In this document: positions 1 through 10,405 of the stretch, in pieces | Layout of the letters: the number at the start of each line of letters is the position of its first letter | How positions within the stretch are numbered: position 1 is the stretch's first letter | Source of the DNA: Bin80 sp965207565 | GTDB lineage: Bacteria; Bacteroidota; Rhodothermia; Rhodothermales; Bin80 | Reading direction: 5' to 3' | NCBI GenBank assembly: GCA_965207565.1 | Contig: CBDBMQ010000024.1 | Coordinates: forward strand, 147,057 to 211,056 | Length of the DNA: 64,000 bases | The notes under the pieces: model-generated | What the model was told of the DNA's origin: nothing | The model's database searches: none | The model's input: only the letters and a program-made list of their open reading frames with translations | Made by a program: the position numbers and the translations under genes

Positions 1-376
1 AACATCCTCCCCAGAGGTGATTCTTGGAACGAGTGTGGAGCGAAATGTGCCTCCCTGTAGGACTGGACTGCACATGAGGAATGGGTAGACATGAAATCTA
101 CCTCAATCAACCCGGAAAATATGCGAGAATGACCTTGTGGGTCGCCCCAATCGTGAAGGCAAACTCGCAAATTCCGTCTCACACAGGAAATCCTGACTCC
201 TCACAATCAAAAACGCACTTTGTAGCCTTGGGAAAATTCGTGATGAATAATATGGGATTGAGGCAGACGTCACGGCCTATTGCGGGCAACCCCGCAGGCG
301 TGAGGGGAGGAAGTATCAACGTTGGGGCAGCAATCCTGTCTCCATCTGTCTGGACGCAGCACGGGTCAAGATCTCA

Positions 377-1390
377 GTGCCGCGTGTGCGCAACCAGGAG
401 ACGAACAAAGAACAACCGCTGAAGACCTATCAAGCCCTCCACAAAAGGCAGGGGGCGTTTTTGGCAAAGCTGATCAAGCGACTGCTGTTGGGACTTTCTC
501 AACGCAGTTACAACGAGACGGCCGCAGAAGCGGCCGAGAGTTTCGGGTTGAGCGCCAGTTCTGTGGGCCGGAGATTTGTTGCGGAGACAGCCAAATCCCT
601 GGAGGAATTCATGAATCGCCGGTTTGATGATCAGACGTTTATCGCCATCTCGCTGGATGGAAAGACGTTGCGCGGTCGCCAAATGATCCTGTGTCGGGGA
701 ATTACGGTGACCGGCGAGAAGTTGATTCTGGGAGTTACGGAATCCAGTACAGAAAACCATGAGAGTGTTCGGACTTTGCTGCTTGATCTGATCCAGCGCG
801 GCTTCCGGCATATCGGACACCTGTTGGTGCTTATCGATGGCGCCAAGGGGCTACGCAAGAGTGTCCAGGACGTATTTGGTGCGCAGGCCTTAATCCAACG
901 GTATCAATGGCACAAGCAGGAAAACGTAGCGCGTCACATCAAAGAGGAGTCGGGCAAAAAGCGGGTAAAAGCAAAGATGGAGGCGGCCTACGCACAACCC
1001 ACTTACGCGCAGGCCAAACGCGCACTTGCGAAAATCGAAGAGGAGCTTGAACAAGAATCCGCGCGCGCAGCAGCCAGTCTGCGAGAGGGGATGGAAGAAA
1101 CGTTGACGCTGCACAAACTGGGGGTAGCCGAGCCACTTCGCAATAGCCTAAGAACCACCAATACGATTGAAAACGTGAACAGTCTTCTGGCACATGGTAC
1201 GCGTAATGTCAAACGATGGTCGAACTCACACCAACGTCAGCGATGGATCGCGGCGGTCTGTCTGCACGCCGAAAAAAGACTCACGCAGATCCCCAACAAC
1301 GCACAACTGAGAGCCTTGGTTCACAGGCTTGAACACTACCATGAACCTGTAAATCGTTATCTTAAAACCTCACGTCACGCTCCCTTTTAG
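377..1390 (+). CDS. IS256-family (mutator-type) transposase, N-terminus displaced
   Basis: DDE transposase that would move an IS256-type element. The catalytic triad is readable: Asp94 in SLDGK, Asp154 in LIDGAKG and Glu265 in NTIENVNS, spaced as in IS256 enzymes. The GTG at 377 is only the first start-like codon in frame. The frame is open back to 251 and encodes the conserved block before PRVR (GRKYQRWGSNP), while more N-terminal residues appear to lie in another frame starting at 81. So the 5' part is frameshifted, by mutation or conceivably by programmed slippage. The gene ends 4 bp from the truncated end of the convergent ATPase gene, suggesting that insertion of this element removed that gene's 3' end. 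Terminal inverted repeats were not found. Confidence 0.85.
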   Translation: MPRVRNQETNKEQPLKTYQALHKRQGAFLAKLIKRLLLGLSQRSYNETAAEAAESFGLSASSVGRRFVAETAKSLEEFMNRRFDDQTFIAISLDGKTLRGRQMILCRGITVTGEKLILGVTESSTENHESVRTLLLDLIQRGFRHIGHLLVLIDGAKGLRKSVQDVFGAQALIQRYQWHKQENVARHIKEESGKKRVKAKMEAAYAQPTYAQAKRALAKIEEELEQESARAAASLREGMEETLTLHKLGVAEPLRNSLRTTNTIENVNSLLAHGTRNVKRWSNSHQRQRWIAAVCLHAEKRLTQIPNNAQLRALVHRLEHYHEPVNRYLKTSRHAPF

Positions 1391-1394
1391 CCAA

Positions 1395-3605
1395 CTAACA
1401 ATGGAGCATTCCCGCGTTCAGGGCGGATTTGATTTTGCTCTGTGAGAATGGAATGGGAGCTGGCTCTCCGGTACCCCAATCTGCAGAGCGAATACTCACC
1501 ACATCGGGCTTGATGATCTTTTTCTCTGCAAAATATCTGGCCGTTCCCAGTAAAGACAGGCGGTGAGTAAAGACAATGACTTGCTTATCCTGAGACAACT
1601 TGATCAGCCTTTGAATCATGGCCTCTTCATAGCTTTGGTCAAGCGAGGATATTGGATCGTCAAATATAACCGGGGCCTGGCTACTCTTGCCGGTGACATC
1701 AGCCAAAAAAGCTGCAATGGAAACGATCCGATTTTCTCCCTCGCTCAGGACATCGGCGAGACCACCTTGAGAGGCATTTCGAAGCTGAAGCTTATGAAGA
1801 ACTCGGCCCTTGGAGACTCTTGATTTCACGAGTTCAACCTTCACCTGAGACGCACCAAGCGCCTTGAGCTCCGCATTGAACCTTTTCACGAACGCATCCG
1901 TGATCAAGGCTTGTGCTATCTCCCCTTTCTTTCTTGATAACGCTGTCGTATCAGCAGATTTTCTAGCTTCCTTGATCTGATTCAGCAGCTTCAATCGGTT
2001 GACTTCTTCTTCAATGACGGTGCGGTGCTCAGACAACCACTTTCTGACCTGTAGGCTGTTTATATTTTTCTTGATTTCGTCTCGATTATCGCTTTTGGCG
2101 TCTTGGTCATATCCTACCGCGAGTTCACCAAGGCTCTTCGAGTGGGCATTGGCTTCTTCAATCCATTTCGGTGAGGGCGGAGGATCGGGAATGGCTTCTT
2201 CGGAATCAACCCCAAGAAGTTGGTCTTTCCTAGCCTGCAATTGAGCAAAGAAATCCGTTACCTGGGTGGCAAATTCATCCTGTAAAATACCTGTCACATC
2301 AATACGTGTCTTCAGTGACTCCGATGGGGGTAGTGCCTCGATAGTTTGACTGGCGGTCTCATATTCCTTGGCCGCATCCGTTGCGGCTTTCTGTATCTTG
2401 CCCTTCACAAAATCTTCAAGGGAGACCAACCGCTCCTTGGCCTCATGGGTCAAGGTCTGGTAGCACAAGACACAATGGGAACCATCAGAAACATTCGGGT
2501 ATTCGGCTTCTTTGTAGGCAACCGATACGGAATAACTTCGGGCCGCTTCTCAAAACTCTTTCCAGACATCAGAGCCGATGCCGTCTAATTCGTTTCTGGA
2601 GGACATCTTCGCCGCTGCCGTATCTGCCGCTGTCTTTTTGAGGATAGACTTCTTCTTAGAAGCAATGATCCGTCGATAATTCGCATCCGACAATTGCTCT
2701 AGATACTTTTGGGCGTCTTGGACCAGAGTGTCAATGTGCTGTTTCTGCTTTCTCAGCTGCTGCGCTTTTTCTGCCGGTGCCTGTTCGGCAAGGCGCTGTT
2801 GTAGCGTTTGCATCTCCGTCTCGTCAATGCTGCTGAATACGCAGTGCCTGCTGACGTCTTGAGGTTTTGTTTCCGCGCTTATGGCTTCATACCAGATGCC
2901 TTCTGGAGTTACCTTCCCGTCAGCCGGGATATTCGGCTTTCTAGACTGATGCCGATTGCTCTCGGCATCCAGAGCTGATGCGACTTTTTCACATGTGAGG
3001 ATAAGCGAACTGAAAAACGATAACTCCAGCGGCTCATAGCTCACCTCACCTTCGCGGATGACAAAAACCTTGCCATGAGATGCATCAAAAATATCAATGC
3101 TCTTGAGGTCATCGAAGATACCTTGTCCTGACCACATACGACTGTCCAGAATGCCGTCCTGCTCAAACGAAATGCAGGCTTTTTGTACGACAGAGCCGGA
3201 CTCATAAACATTGCGGTGAAGGGGACCCGTCTCGCGGGCTCCGCATACATGTTTGAGGAGTCTGACGTAACCGGATTTCCCTGACCCATTGTTGCCATAG
3301 ACAATCGTGATATTACTCCTACCAAATTCAAGTGGCTTTCTCGGAGCAAGGGCATTTACTCCTTCGACGTCACTGATTGAACATAAACGCAAGGTACCAG
3401 CAACGCCCTGGGAGAATACGCAAGTGGGAAATGAGCGGATCGTTTGGGGCAACTTCCCGTCAGCTTCCTGCTGGCATAGGGTTGCGAGTTTGGATACGTC
3501 TTTGTCAGTAAGTTCAGGCTGTTGAAGAAGCCGCGTCGCCGCAATCTGGAGCCACTGGGGGCGCCCTGAAAACCATTGTGTCAGTGATGCCGATACGCCG
3601 TTCAT
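1395..3605 (-). pseudogene. Zinc-hook-like AAA ATPase (RloC/AAA_13-like), in-frame TGA and 3' truncation
   Basis: The two open segments (3605-2550 and 2468-1395) are in the same frame and form one SMC/Rad50-like ATPase. The first has the N-terminal 'GRPQWLQ' region, a Walker A (GNNGSGKSGYVR) and the start of a coiled coil. The second opens with a CVLC zinc-hook-like pair, returns through coiled coil to a signature (LSEGENRI), Walker B (FDDPISSLD) and H-loop (VFTHR). Only one TGA interrupts it, at 2547-2549, after VWKEF and before EAARSYS, where a Trp would fit. The C-terminus ends a few residues after KIKSALN beside the IS256 gene, so it is probably clipped. Relatives of this family occur in phage-defence islands. 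That role is inference here. Confidence 0.75.
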
Positions 3606-3665
3606 GTAATTCCCTTCCTCTCCATTTTTAGTGTTCCGATGTTTCGTCGTTCTTACGTCCTGACT

Positions 3666-3737
3666 TCAACCTGATTTCAATGCAAGAAATCGAGTACCAC
3701 AGAACTCAGTAATTGTAATCTCCTCAAGCTGGATCAT
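3666..3737 (-). pseudogene. Possible N-terminal stub of another AAA-type ATPase
   Basis: A 23-codon frame starting MIQLEEITITEF resembles the first beta-strands of AAA15/AAA21-type ATPases and stops immediately. Just upstream on the same strand a 25-codon frame (start near 3892, MSATKEEILNDLLSDL) also looks protein-like. Together they suggest a decayed operon. The rest of 3606-4015 shows nothing recognisable. Weak evidence: short frames only. Confidence 0.25.
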
Positions 3738-4015
3738 GACCTCCCCCGCTCATTAGGTTTTTCAAAGGCCATGACCAGGCCTCTGCTGTAGGATTGTTTT
3801 CGGCAATCATTTAAATATGAGTCCGCTGGATACACTCCTGAAGATCTGAGAGCAGGTCATTGAGGATTTCTTCCTTGGTTGCGGACATGCGTTTCGTTTG
3901 AAGATTTGATCATCGGACATGGGGAGATCTCGGGTTTGATTTCCGAAACCATTCCTATCCCCCCGACCTCCATCTATGGATTGCAGTGATGGTTCACCAC
4001 AGATCCCCCAAACCA

Positions 4016-4049
4016 AAAGCGCCCCGGTACCGAAGTACCGGGGCGCTTT
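4016..4049 (-). terminator. Strong rho-independent terminator of the surface-protein gene
   Basis: A perfect 15-bp stem (4016-4030 with 4035-4049) closes a TTCG tetraloop when read on the minus strand, with A-rich and T-rich stem ends supplying the tail. It lies 36 bp past the stop of the 1,871-residue gene. A UUCG loop on a GC-rich stem is the classical stable terminator form. Confidence 0.9.
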
Positions 4050-4084
4050 GTTGAAGCTTGAGTAGCTTGGCTACTCGGTGTGCT

Positions 4085-7000
4085 CTACTTCACCAGTGTC
4101 ATGCGACCTGTCTTCACATACCTGCTCTCTGCTCCGGTCGCAATCATCCGATACAGATAGGTCCCTGATGCAAGATTAATCGCATTGAGCTCGATGCTCC
4201 GATTGGCTCCTGCTTCAAATTCCTTCTCTGGTAACGTCATCACTTCGCGACCCAGCATGTCTACAATCTGCAGACTTACCTGTGCCGTCTCGGGAAGGTC
4301 AAACTGGATCCGTGTTGACGGATTGAACGGGTTCGGATAGTTTCCATGCAGCGTGAACTCCGTCGGAAGCTCTACCCTTTCGTCCTCTATGTCTGTAGCC
4401 GTCACGGCCTGTACTTCGCCACCCCGGATGTCGACTCCAAATATCCCGAAGTCAGCGCCTGGCACGACCTTACTACCCGACAGGTTCAGCACTACCGTCT
4501 CACCCTGATATCCACTCAGCGAGACCAAAGATACATATGAGTCCTTTGAATCGTACACTTCGATGTTGTGGAAGCCAGGCTCAAATGAGAGATAGTTCGT
4601 GCTCTCTCCAAACTTGATGTTGTTCGCCAACAATGCCGTTGCCGAATGATCAGAAGTCATATCAAGCAAGCGCACATCCACCTCTCCCAGATCAGCAGAC
4701 CCATGCACCAGGATCGCATCCACCATGTTATCCGCCAAGGATGCCATTCTAGTTTCAAAGACATCCACCCCGTAATTCGTCAACGAACCATGGGCAACGA
4801 CAGCATAGCTGGCATCCGGTGCAAGCGATAGCGGGACGTCGGTGGATTGATCAGCAGGTGCACCAACGACCGAAAACGTCGCTTCGTGCGACCCGGAGGC
4901 AACAACCGCGTAACCAGTTGCGTTGCGGAACTCCATATTACTCTGCAGCGGGACACCATCCAGTGACAGATTCACCGGAGCCGGAAGAAGAGCATTGTGA
5001 ATGAACTGGACCCGAGACAGACCACCTGTAATTGGATCCAGGTGAATCGGATTCTCAATCCCATTCGCTGCAACCCCGAGGATTGCACACATTCCAACAT
5101 CAACGCTCTCATTCGTTAGGTTCGGAACCCCATTCACATAGCCATTTTCCGCAAATGACGCTTCGTTCGCCTCTCCGATGATTTGGGTTCCAGCCAAACG
5201 CGGATTACTCCAGTCGCAATCCCACTGCACCATGCGTAGTCCGTCCACATCAAATACGTTCGCCAATCCACCTGCGGCAATACGAACATGAGGGTTCTGC
5301 TCAACTCCCTCTGCGAATTCCACCTTCCAGAAAATATCCGAGTGTGCATCAAGAGTCAGTAAGCCACCCAGTGTGGGAGCCAGAATATTGTCTGATGGCC
5401 AGGATGGCGCTTCACCTTCTGGCACCATCACTGAAGATACCGTGACCGTGTCTGCAGATGCTAGATCGTCCTCAAATTGCATGACCAGCGGGCGATAATG
5501 AGACATATCCCCACTCATGCCTCCAACGGGGAACAGATATCCACCGCTCGTTTCACCGGCACCAGAATTCCCCTGCTCTACATGGCGAGAAACTCCAGCG
5601 GATGCATGTGCACGGCGAGAGCCTCCCTTAATGACGCTGGCGCAACTCGCATCATCTGCACAGGTCATCAGAGCATTATTGCGTCCCCTGACGTCCTGTT
5701 CAATGTTCGTGTTCTTCACGGTCCACGTATAGTCATCCGCACTGCTGATGATTCCACGCGTCAGCGTCAACGTACTTGAGGCACCTTGCATCACATTGCT
5801 GCCAAGCACAATTCCCTTTGAATTGTTCACCTCTACATTGCCTAGATCAACCGCGGAGGAAACCGACTGGGATTCTTTCCCAGAGAACTCAAGATTTGCA
5901 TTGAGCATCTTATCAGAGCCTGTCTTGACCTTCGCGAGGCTGAAGTTTCCCTTCAGGACGATCTTCGTTTGATCGCCAGACTCATACCGGTGGGCACCAT
6001 CTGCCACCGTGAAGTCGCCCATAACGGTTTTCACCGCAGGACCAGGTAGACCCACACCGTCCTGATGTCCAGCGTGTTGCGATCCTGCATTCTGCACGAA
6101 GTCGCCGCTGATAATCACTTTTGCCTCATCCCAGACGCGAATTCCTCCGGTCTCGCCGATGATGAAATCGCCACCAAATTTAAGCTCATTAGTCCGATTC
6201 ACATAGATCCTCGCAGAATTGAACTCGACATCCTTCTTGATCTCCATGGTAAACGACTCACCATGGGGCTCCACCTGGTCATAAAATTCAACCGCTGCAT
6301 CATTCATCGCTGCCAAACTGTCAATCACCACCTTTGTATCATGGAAGTTTAGCCCTCCGCCCCAGTTGTCACCTTTAGTCGCATCCTTCTTGGGGTTCCC
6401 GGTCCCATCCAGCACGATCACGTCAAATGCCTCTCCGGTAATATAAGTCTGTTTGCTTCCTTCCGGTACGTGAATCATACCCGTCACCGTCCCCGCACCG
6501 TCACCTGTCTTCTCAACCGTCAAGTACACATCGGGTCGATCATCACCTGCCAAATCATTAGTGGGTTCCGTGTAAACTGGACCCAACTGAAATGTGCCTG
6601 TCCCCACATCAATCACCCCTTTTGCACCTACAGTAACTTTTGCACTGCCATCGACATAGAGATCATCTTTGTCGGTGTTACCCACCGCACGGAAATCTCC
6701 ACCGCCCGTCATCAACTTGGCCACTTCCTTGTCGGTTGCTCCAATGATCACTGAATCATGCGCGACTACGTCGTTGCCGTTTGAATTTAGTGTACCGTCG
6801 TGAATCACGAGAAATCGTTCCGCCGCCACACTTGAAGTGCCGACCGTCAGATCACCCATCGTGCTCAATGTCCCTTTCAGGATGTGAAGCTTGCCATTCA
6901 GCGTCGCTCCCTCAGTCAAAGTGATCTCCGCATCCTTGTGATTCACCGCAAGATCCCGGGTACCCGACGACAACTCACGCCCTACCTCCCTCGCGCCCTC

Positions 7001-9700
7001 AGTCACATACATCAGGATGTAGCCATCGTCGACATGTGCATCGTCACCCGCCGCATCATCTCCTGCGATACTTCCTGGATCGTTTGTATCCAGTTTCAGA
7101 ACGCCATCTTTCACCGCGAGTATCTCCTCGACCGTCAGCGTACTTTGCTCAGCGGTCCCTGCTTCAAACAGAACCACATCCCCCTTGCAAAGCCCCAGAT
7201 TTTTTGTTCTGATAACATTATCAAAGCGAATTTCTCCATCATCTACATCAATGGACAGTGACTCCAGAGTACTTCCAACGCTAACAAGGTCGGTGTTCCG
7301 GGTACCATAGACGAGTCTAGTCAGTGATGAACCGGAAGCCAACGCGCCATCCAGTTCACCCTCAAGGATCAACCCTCCAGTGACCGTAACAGGACCATCA
7401 GCATCAGCCTCAAGTTCGGCCCCTCCTGCAACATGCAACGTCCCTACCGTCAGCGATCCAGTAATGTCCAGATCATCCTCCATAACCAACGCATTAAGCG
7501 TCAAATTACCAACAACCGTGTGATCGTCGTCATCGGTCAGTACAAGACGGGTCCCGGCGTTTAACGAAAACGTATTCTCGCACATCCCTTTATCCAAGGA
7601 CACTGCCGACGCCTCCATCGTAATTGAAGTACCCTCCGCAAAAATGTCTCCATCCAAACTCAGGTTGTGAGCCGAAATTAGCATATCCTTAGTGTCTGCG
7701 TCCATAAGAATTCTGCCCGTGCGCTCATGTTCAATGACTAAGTCCCCACCAATATGGGACATTGTGGCGATAGAGGTAGTGCTGGTTCCCAAGGGCTTTG
7801 CCGCGAAAATCACACGGGGAGCGCAACTCGTCATGTTTCGGTTAGCATTGGATCCCATTTCCGCGATGATTAAGGCTCGCACATCCACATCACCCTCAAT
7901 CATCGCTGCACCTTCAAACTGCACACCAGGAACATGAAATCCTCGTCCTACAACCCCAGTATCCTGGCTCTTGTGGAACTGCACATCCGAAGTCCCATTG
8001 TCTACAAATACATTCCCCGTAGTAGAAGCGGCATTGAGCGTGATCGTTACTGAGGATGTCGCCCCCGGACGCACCGTTCCCGCCGGCAACGTACCCAGCT
8101 TCACTATGATCGTCTCAGCATCCCCTTCACCGGCATTATTAATTGTAATTTCCGCTGTCCCGGTAGTCCCGGAATTAATTGTAATTTCGAACGGATCGGG
8201 AAGTGTGTAGTCACCGCCGGTATCTTTGGAGGCCGTCCCCTCCGTGGTCAGCGGGATCGTTATTGAAGTTCCGTCGACTGGATGCGCCTTGTTAAGGGTC
8301 GCCGTCACCGTCACCGTACCAACATTCCTATCCACTGCAGCAGAAGCTACCGAGAGGCTCACCACGGGCGTATCTACGAAACGAACATCGTCCATTGTGG
8401 TACGATAATCGCACGTAAATGGGGCATCTTCCGCCGCCGATGCAAGCTTAACCCCCTGTCGAACGCTAGCATGGCCGGTTGGGGTGGTACGCGCTGCACC
8501 GAAGTTCCCAAGATCGAGTGGCGCCCCCTGAGCAGCAGCCAACAAGATCCCTTCCCTCAGGACTACATTCCCCGTGATTGTAGAACTTTTCTCAAATACA
8601 ACCCGGGCATCGTTCCACTGGACCACATTGCCATCAACTTCAACATCATTCCTGAAAATGACATCCGTCGTGATATCTCCTCCCTCATGAGGCTCATCGA
8701 TACTTCCTGCAACCGTTAGTCCACCAACCTTTCCAAGCTCAATACAGATATTTCCCGCCGCAACCGCACGGATCTCATTCTTGATCTCTCCACCACCTGT
8801 AATCCTGACGCAATCCTCGTGATCAATCGCACCCTTCACGGGAATGTAGTCACTGCTCATATGGAGGGAACCAGCACCTGTAGTGCCCCTCGTCCCACCA
8901 TCAGTTGGGACCACATTTAGATGCGCAATCCAGACCGTGCCCGGACCATCAATCATGCCATTCACAGTTAGGATCCCCCTCGAATCATCCTTAGGCGATT
9001 TCCTCAAAGGAACGCGTAGAGCAATTGGTTGCTCGCCTGCGCCTGGGGTCTCTTTGCCCACGGTCAAGGTTGCCCCAGTGTCGACCGTCAACGAATCAAT
9101 GCGAAGCGTCACAGCTGCATCGCCTGACCCTATTATCTGAAGATCTTCCGAGACTACAAGCGCTCCAATCGTAGCGCTCACGGTGGTCAGAGTCCCCGAA
9201 ATCGTCAGCCTCTTTGCTCCACCTCCCGCTTCCTTAGCAGTAGGGTCAACGTAAAGAGGCGTATCACCATCTGTCCTCAAATTTGTAACATCCTCGAAAT
9301 TAACGGTAGCCTTTTCGTGGACAACAAATCGACCAGTAGTATTAATTTGAAAATTCCCCGTGAATTCCAGCGTCCCCTCCACCGGATCTCCGCTACCTCG
9401 CACATAGGCACCAAAAAAAACAGTTTGGCTCAGAAACTGAGTAGCCACAGTAGGTGATGCCACCGTGACAGTCCCACCTGACCTTCTAACCCGGATCAGG
9501 ATGATGTCCTCCGCCCCAGAAGCACCGATTGCGGTACCGTATGAGCACGGATTGGCACTGGTGCAATCCGCACCAATACCATTGTCTACGTCTACATAAC
9601 GAGTGGTTTGTGCAAACGCACCGGGGGCTGCGACCAGCATGGCCAGCATGGCTAGCAATGCCACACAACCAACCCCGAAAAAATTAGTAATGTATTTCAT
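4085..9700 (-). CDS. Giant secreted surface protein with T9SS type A sorting domain
   Basis: 1,871 residues. Residues 1-31 are a signal peptide with an ALLAMLAMLVAAPGAFAQ core. A long repetitive beta-rich region follows (many 'LTVGT', 'LTISGTL', 'VTVTGGL' strands, as in beta-helix or adhesin passengers), interrupted near residues 445-555 by a Calx-beta-like segment with D/E-rich turns. Around 1555-1760 two DUF4397-like modules read VQFIHNALLPAPVNLSLDG and ILVHGSADLGEVDVRLLD. Residues 1784-1871 are a C-terminal type IX secretion sorting domain (NYPNPFNPSTRIQFDLP ... GTYLYRM ... GRMTLVK). Expected export is Sec, then T9SS, to the cell surface. A role in adhesion is inference. GAGTGAGG lies just before the ATG. 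The gene is monocistronic with its own terminator. Confidence 0.9.
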   Translation of the reverse strand: MKYITNFFGVGCVALLAMLAMLVAAPGAFAQTTRYVDVDNGIGADCTSANPCSYGTAIGASGAEDIILIRVRRSGGTVTVASPTVATQFLSQTVFFGAYVRGSGDPVEGTLEFTGNFQINTTGRFVVHEKATVNFEDVTNLRTDGDTPLYVDPTAKEAGGGAKRLTISGTLTTVSATIGALVVSEDLQIIGSGDAAVTLRIDSLTVDTGATLTVGKETPGAGEQPIALRVPLRKSPKDDSRGILTVNGMIDGPGTVWIAHLNVVPTDGGTRGTTGAGSLHMSSDYIPVKGAIDHEDCVRITGGGEIKNEIRAVAAGNICIELGKVGGLTVAGSIDEPHEGGDITTDVIFRNDVEVDGNVVQWNDARVVFEKSSTITGNVVLREGILLAAAQGAPLDLGNFGAARTTPTGHASVRQGVKLASAAEDAPFTCDYRTTMDDVRFVDTPVVSLSVASAAVDRNVGTVTVTATLNKAHPVDGTSITIPLTTEGTASKDTGGDYTLPDPFEITINSGTTGTAEITINNAGEGDAETIIVKLGTLPAGTVRPGATSSVTITLNAASTTGNVFVDNGTSDVQFHKSQDTGVVGRGFHVPGVQFEGAAMIEGDVDVRALIIAEMGSNANRNMTSCAPRVIFAAKPLGTSTTSIATMSHIGGDLVIEHERTGRILMDADTKDMLISAHNLSLDGDIFAEGTSITMEASAVSLDKGMCENTFSLNAGTRLVLTDDDDHTVVGNLTLNALVMEDDLDITGSLTVGTLHVAGGAELEADADGPVTVTGGLILEGELDGALASGSSLTRLVYGTRNTDLVSVGSTLESLSIDVDDGEIRFDNVIRTKNLGLCKGDVVLFEAGTAEQSTLTVEEILAVKDGVLKLDTNDPGSIAGDDAAGDDAHVDDGYILMYVTEGAREVGRELSSGTRDLAVNHKDAEITLTEGATLNGKLHILKGTLSTMGDLTVGTSSVAAERFLVIHDGTLNSNGNDVVAHDSVIIGATDKEVAKLMTGGGDFRAVGNTDKDDLYVDGSAKVTVGAKGVIDVGTGTFQLGPVYTEPTNDLAGDDRPDVYLTVEKTGDGAGTVTGMIHVPEGSKQTYITGEAFDVIVLDGTGNPKKDATKGDNWGGGLNFHDTKVVIDSLAAMNDAAVEFYDQVEPHGESFTMEIKKDVEFNSARIYVNRTNELKFGGDFIIGETGGIRVWDEAKVIISGDFVQNAGSQHAGHQDGVGLPGPAVKTVMGDFTVADGAHRYESGDQTKIVLKGNFSLAKVKTGSDKMLNANLEFSGKESQSVSSAVDLGNVEVNNSKGIVLGSNVMQGASSTLTLTRGIISSADDYTWTVKNTNIEQDVRGRNNALMTCADDASCASVIKGGSRRAHASAGVSRHVEQGNSGAGETSGGYLFPVGGMSGDMSHYRPLVMQFEDDLASADTVTVSSVMVPEGEAPSWPSDNILAPTLGGLLTLDAHSDIFWKVEFAEGVEQNPHVRIAAGGLANVFDVDGLRMVQWDCDWSNPRLAGTQIIGEANEASFAENGYVNGVPNLTNESVDVGMCAILGVAANGIENPIHLDPITGGLSRVQFIHNALLPAPVNLSLDGVPLQSNMEFRNATGYAVVASGSHEATFSVVGAPADQSTDVPLSLAPDASYAVVAHGSLTNYGVDVFETRMASLADNMVDAILVHGSADLGEVDVRLLDMTSDHSATALLANNIKFGESTNYLSFEPGFHNIEVYDSKDSYVSLVSLSGYQGETVVLNLSGSKVVPGADFGIFGVDIRGGEVQAVTATDIEDERVELPTEFTLHGNYPNPFNPSTRIQFDLPETAQVSLQIVDMLGREVMTLPEKEFEAGANRSIELNAINLASGTYLYRMIATGAESRYVKTGRMTLVK

Positions 9701-9989
9701 GTGTTTGGAGCCTCACTCCATTTGTTAATTGATATTTATGCAGGTCACACTGCAATCAAAAGTGATCGCAGGTGTCCACGGGAATACACGCGAAACATGA
9801 AGTACGCGTAACCCCCGCGGTAATTCCCACAACATTCCTCGAAAAAATACAATGATTGCCGCAACCATCCAGATCACAGCAAAGACCTTCAACATGCACC
9901 GGTACGCATAAGTTGCAATTCTACGAACATACCGTAGAACCAGTAGTAATGCTCTCAAACAAGTAAAAGACGAAAAATAAAAAAGAACT

Positions 9990-10165
9990 GCAAACCAAGG
10001 TCTATACCCGTCTAACACCACAGCAGAGGAAGGTACTGGGGCACCGAGCACAGAGCTTGGGCATGAGATTGTCGGCTTTTTTGCGGGATTTCATTACGAA
10101 CCCCAAGCGAACTACCGAAGAGATTCTGGCCCGCGAATGGGTGTCGGTTGCACTTCACCTGACTT
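9990..10165 (+). pseudogene. Relic of the mobC-like relaxosome gene
   Basis: This stretch aligns with the intact RHH relaxosome gene at 54233-54532, including the block encoding LGMxLSAFLRDFITNPKRTTEEI and AREWVSVAL, with only scattered substitutions and a small gap near its start. Upstream and downstream sequences are unrelated. The surrounding 9701-10405 interval has no other supportable gene. It suggests that a second conjugative or mobilisable element once lay here, or that a fragment was copied 44 kb away. Confidence 0.8.
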
Positions 10166-10405
10166 CGATGGTTACCTTGCGTACAGAGGCACGGGAGTGG
10201 GATTTTTGAAAAAAGTGAACACCGCGATACCCCCTCTCCTTGCTGACTTTTGCATGATCGCTATTTGGCATAGGTACTTTCAATTCAAACACATACTTCT
10301 TGCTGTTCTTAACCCACGTCTGAACGATAACAATCTCTTTCAAAAATCAAATCTCACACAAATGTCTACAGAGTCTGCTTTGGATGAAAGAAACAAAATA
10401 GCTTT

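Noticed and set aside
2547..2549. Alternative genetic code (TGA or TAG as sense codon), suggested by in-frame stops at 2547, 16172, 29016, 30701 and in ISL3 copy 2
   Set aside because: The same codons serve as ordinary stops in other genes (for example TAG for virB10 and the IS256 gene, TGA for virB2), and different stop types are involved. Point mutation or error is simpler.
3807..4016. 69-codon minus-strand frame between terminator and ATPase
   Set aside because: Part of it overlaps the terminator stem, and a different frame (MSATKEEIL...) looks more protein-like.
9725..10051. 108-codon hydrophobic minus-strand frame upstream of the surface gene
   Set aside because: Its 5' half is antisense to the mobC relic and no family or ribosome-binding site supports it.
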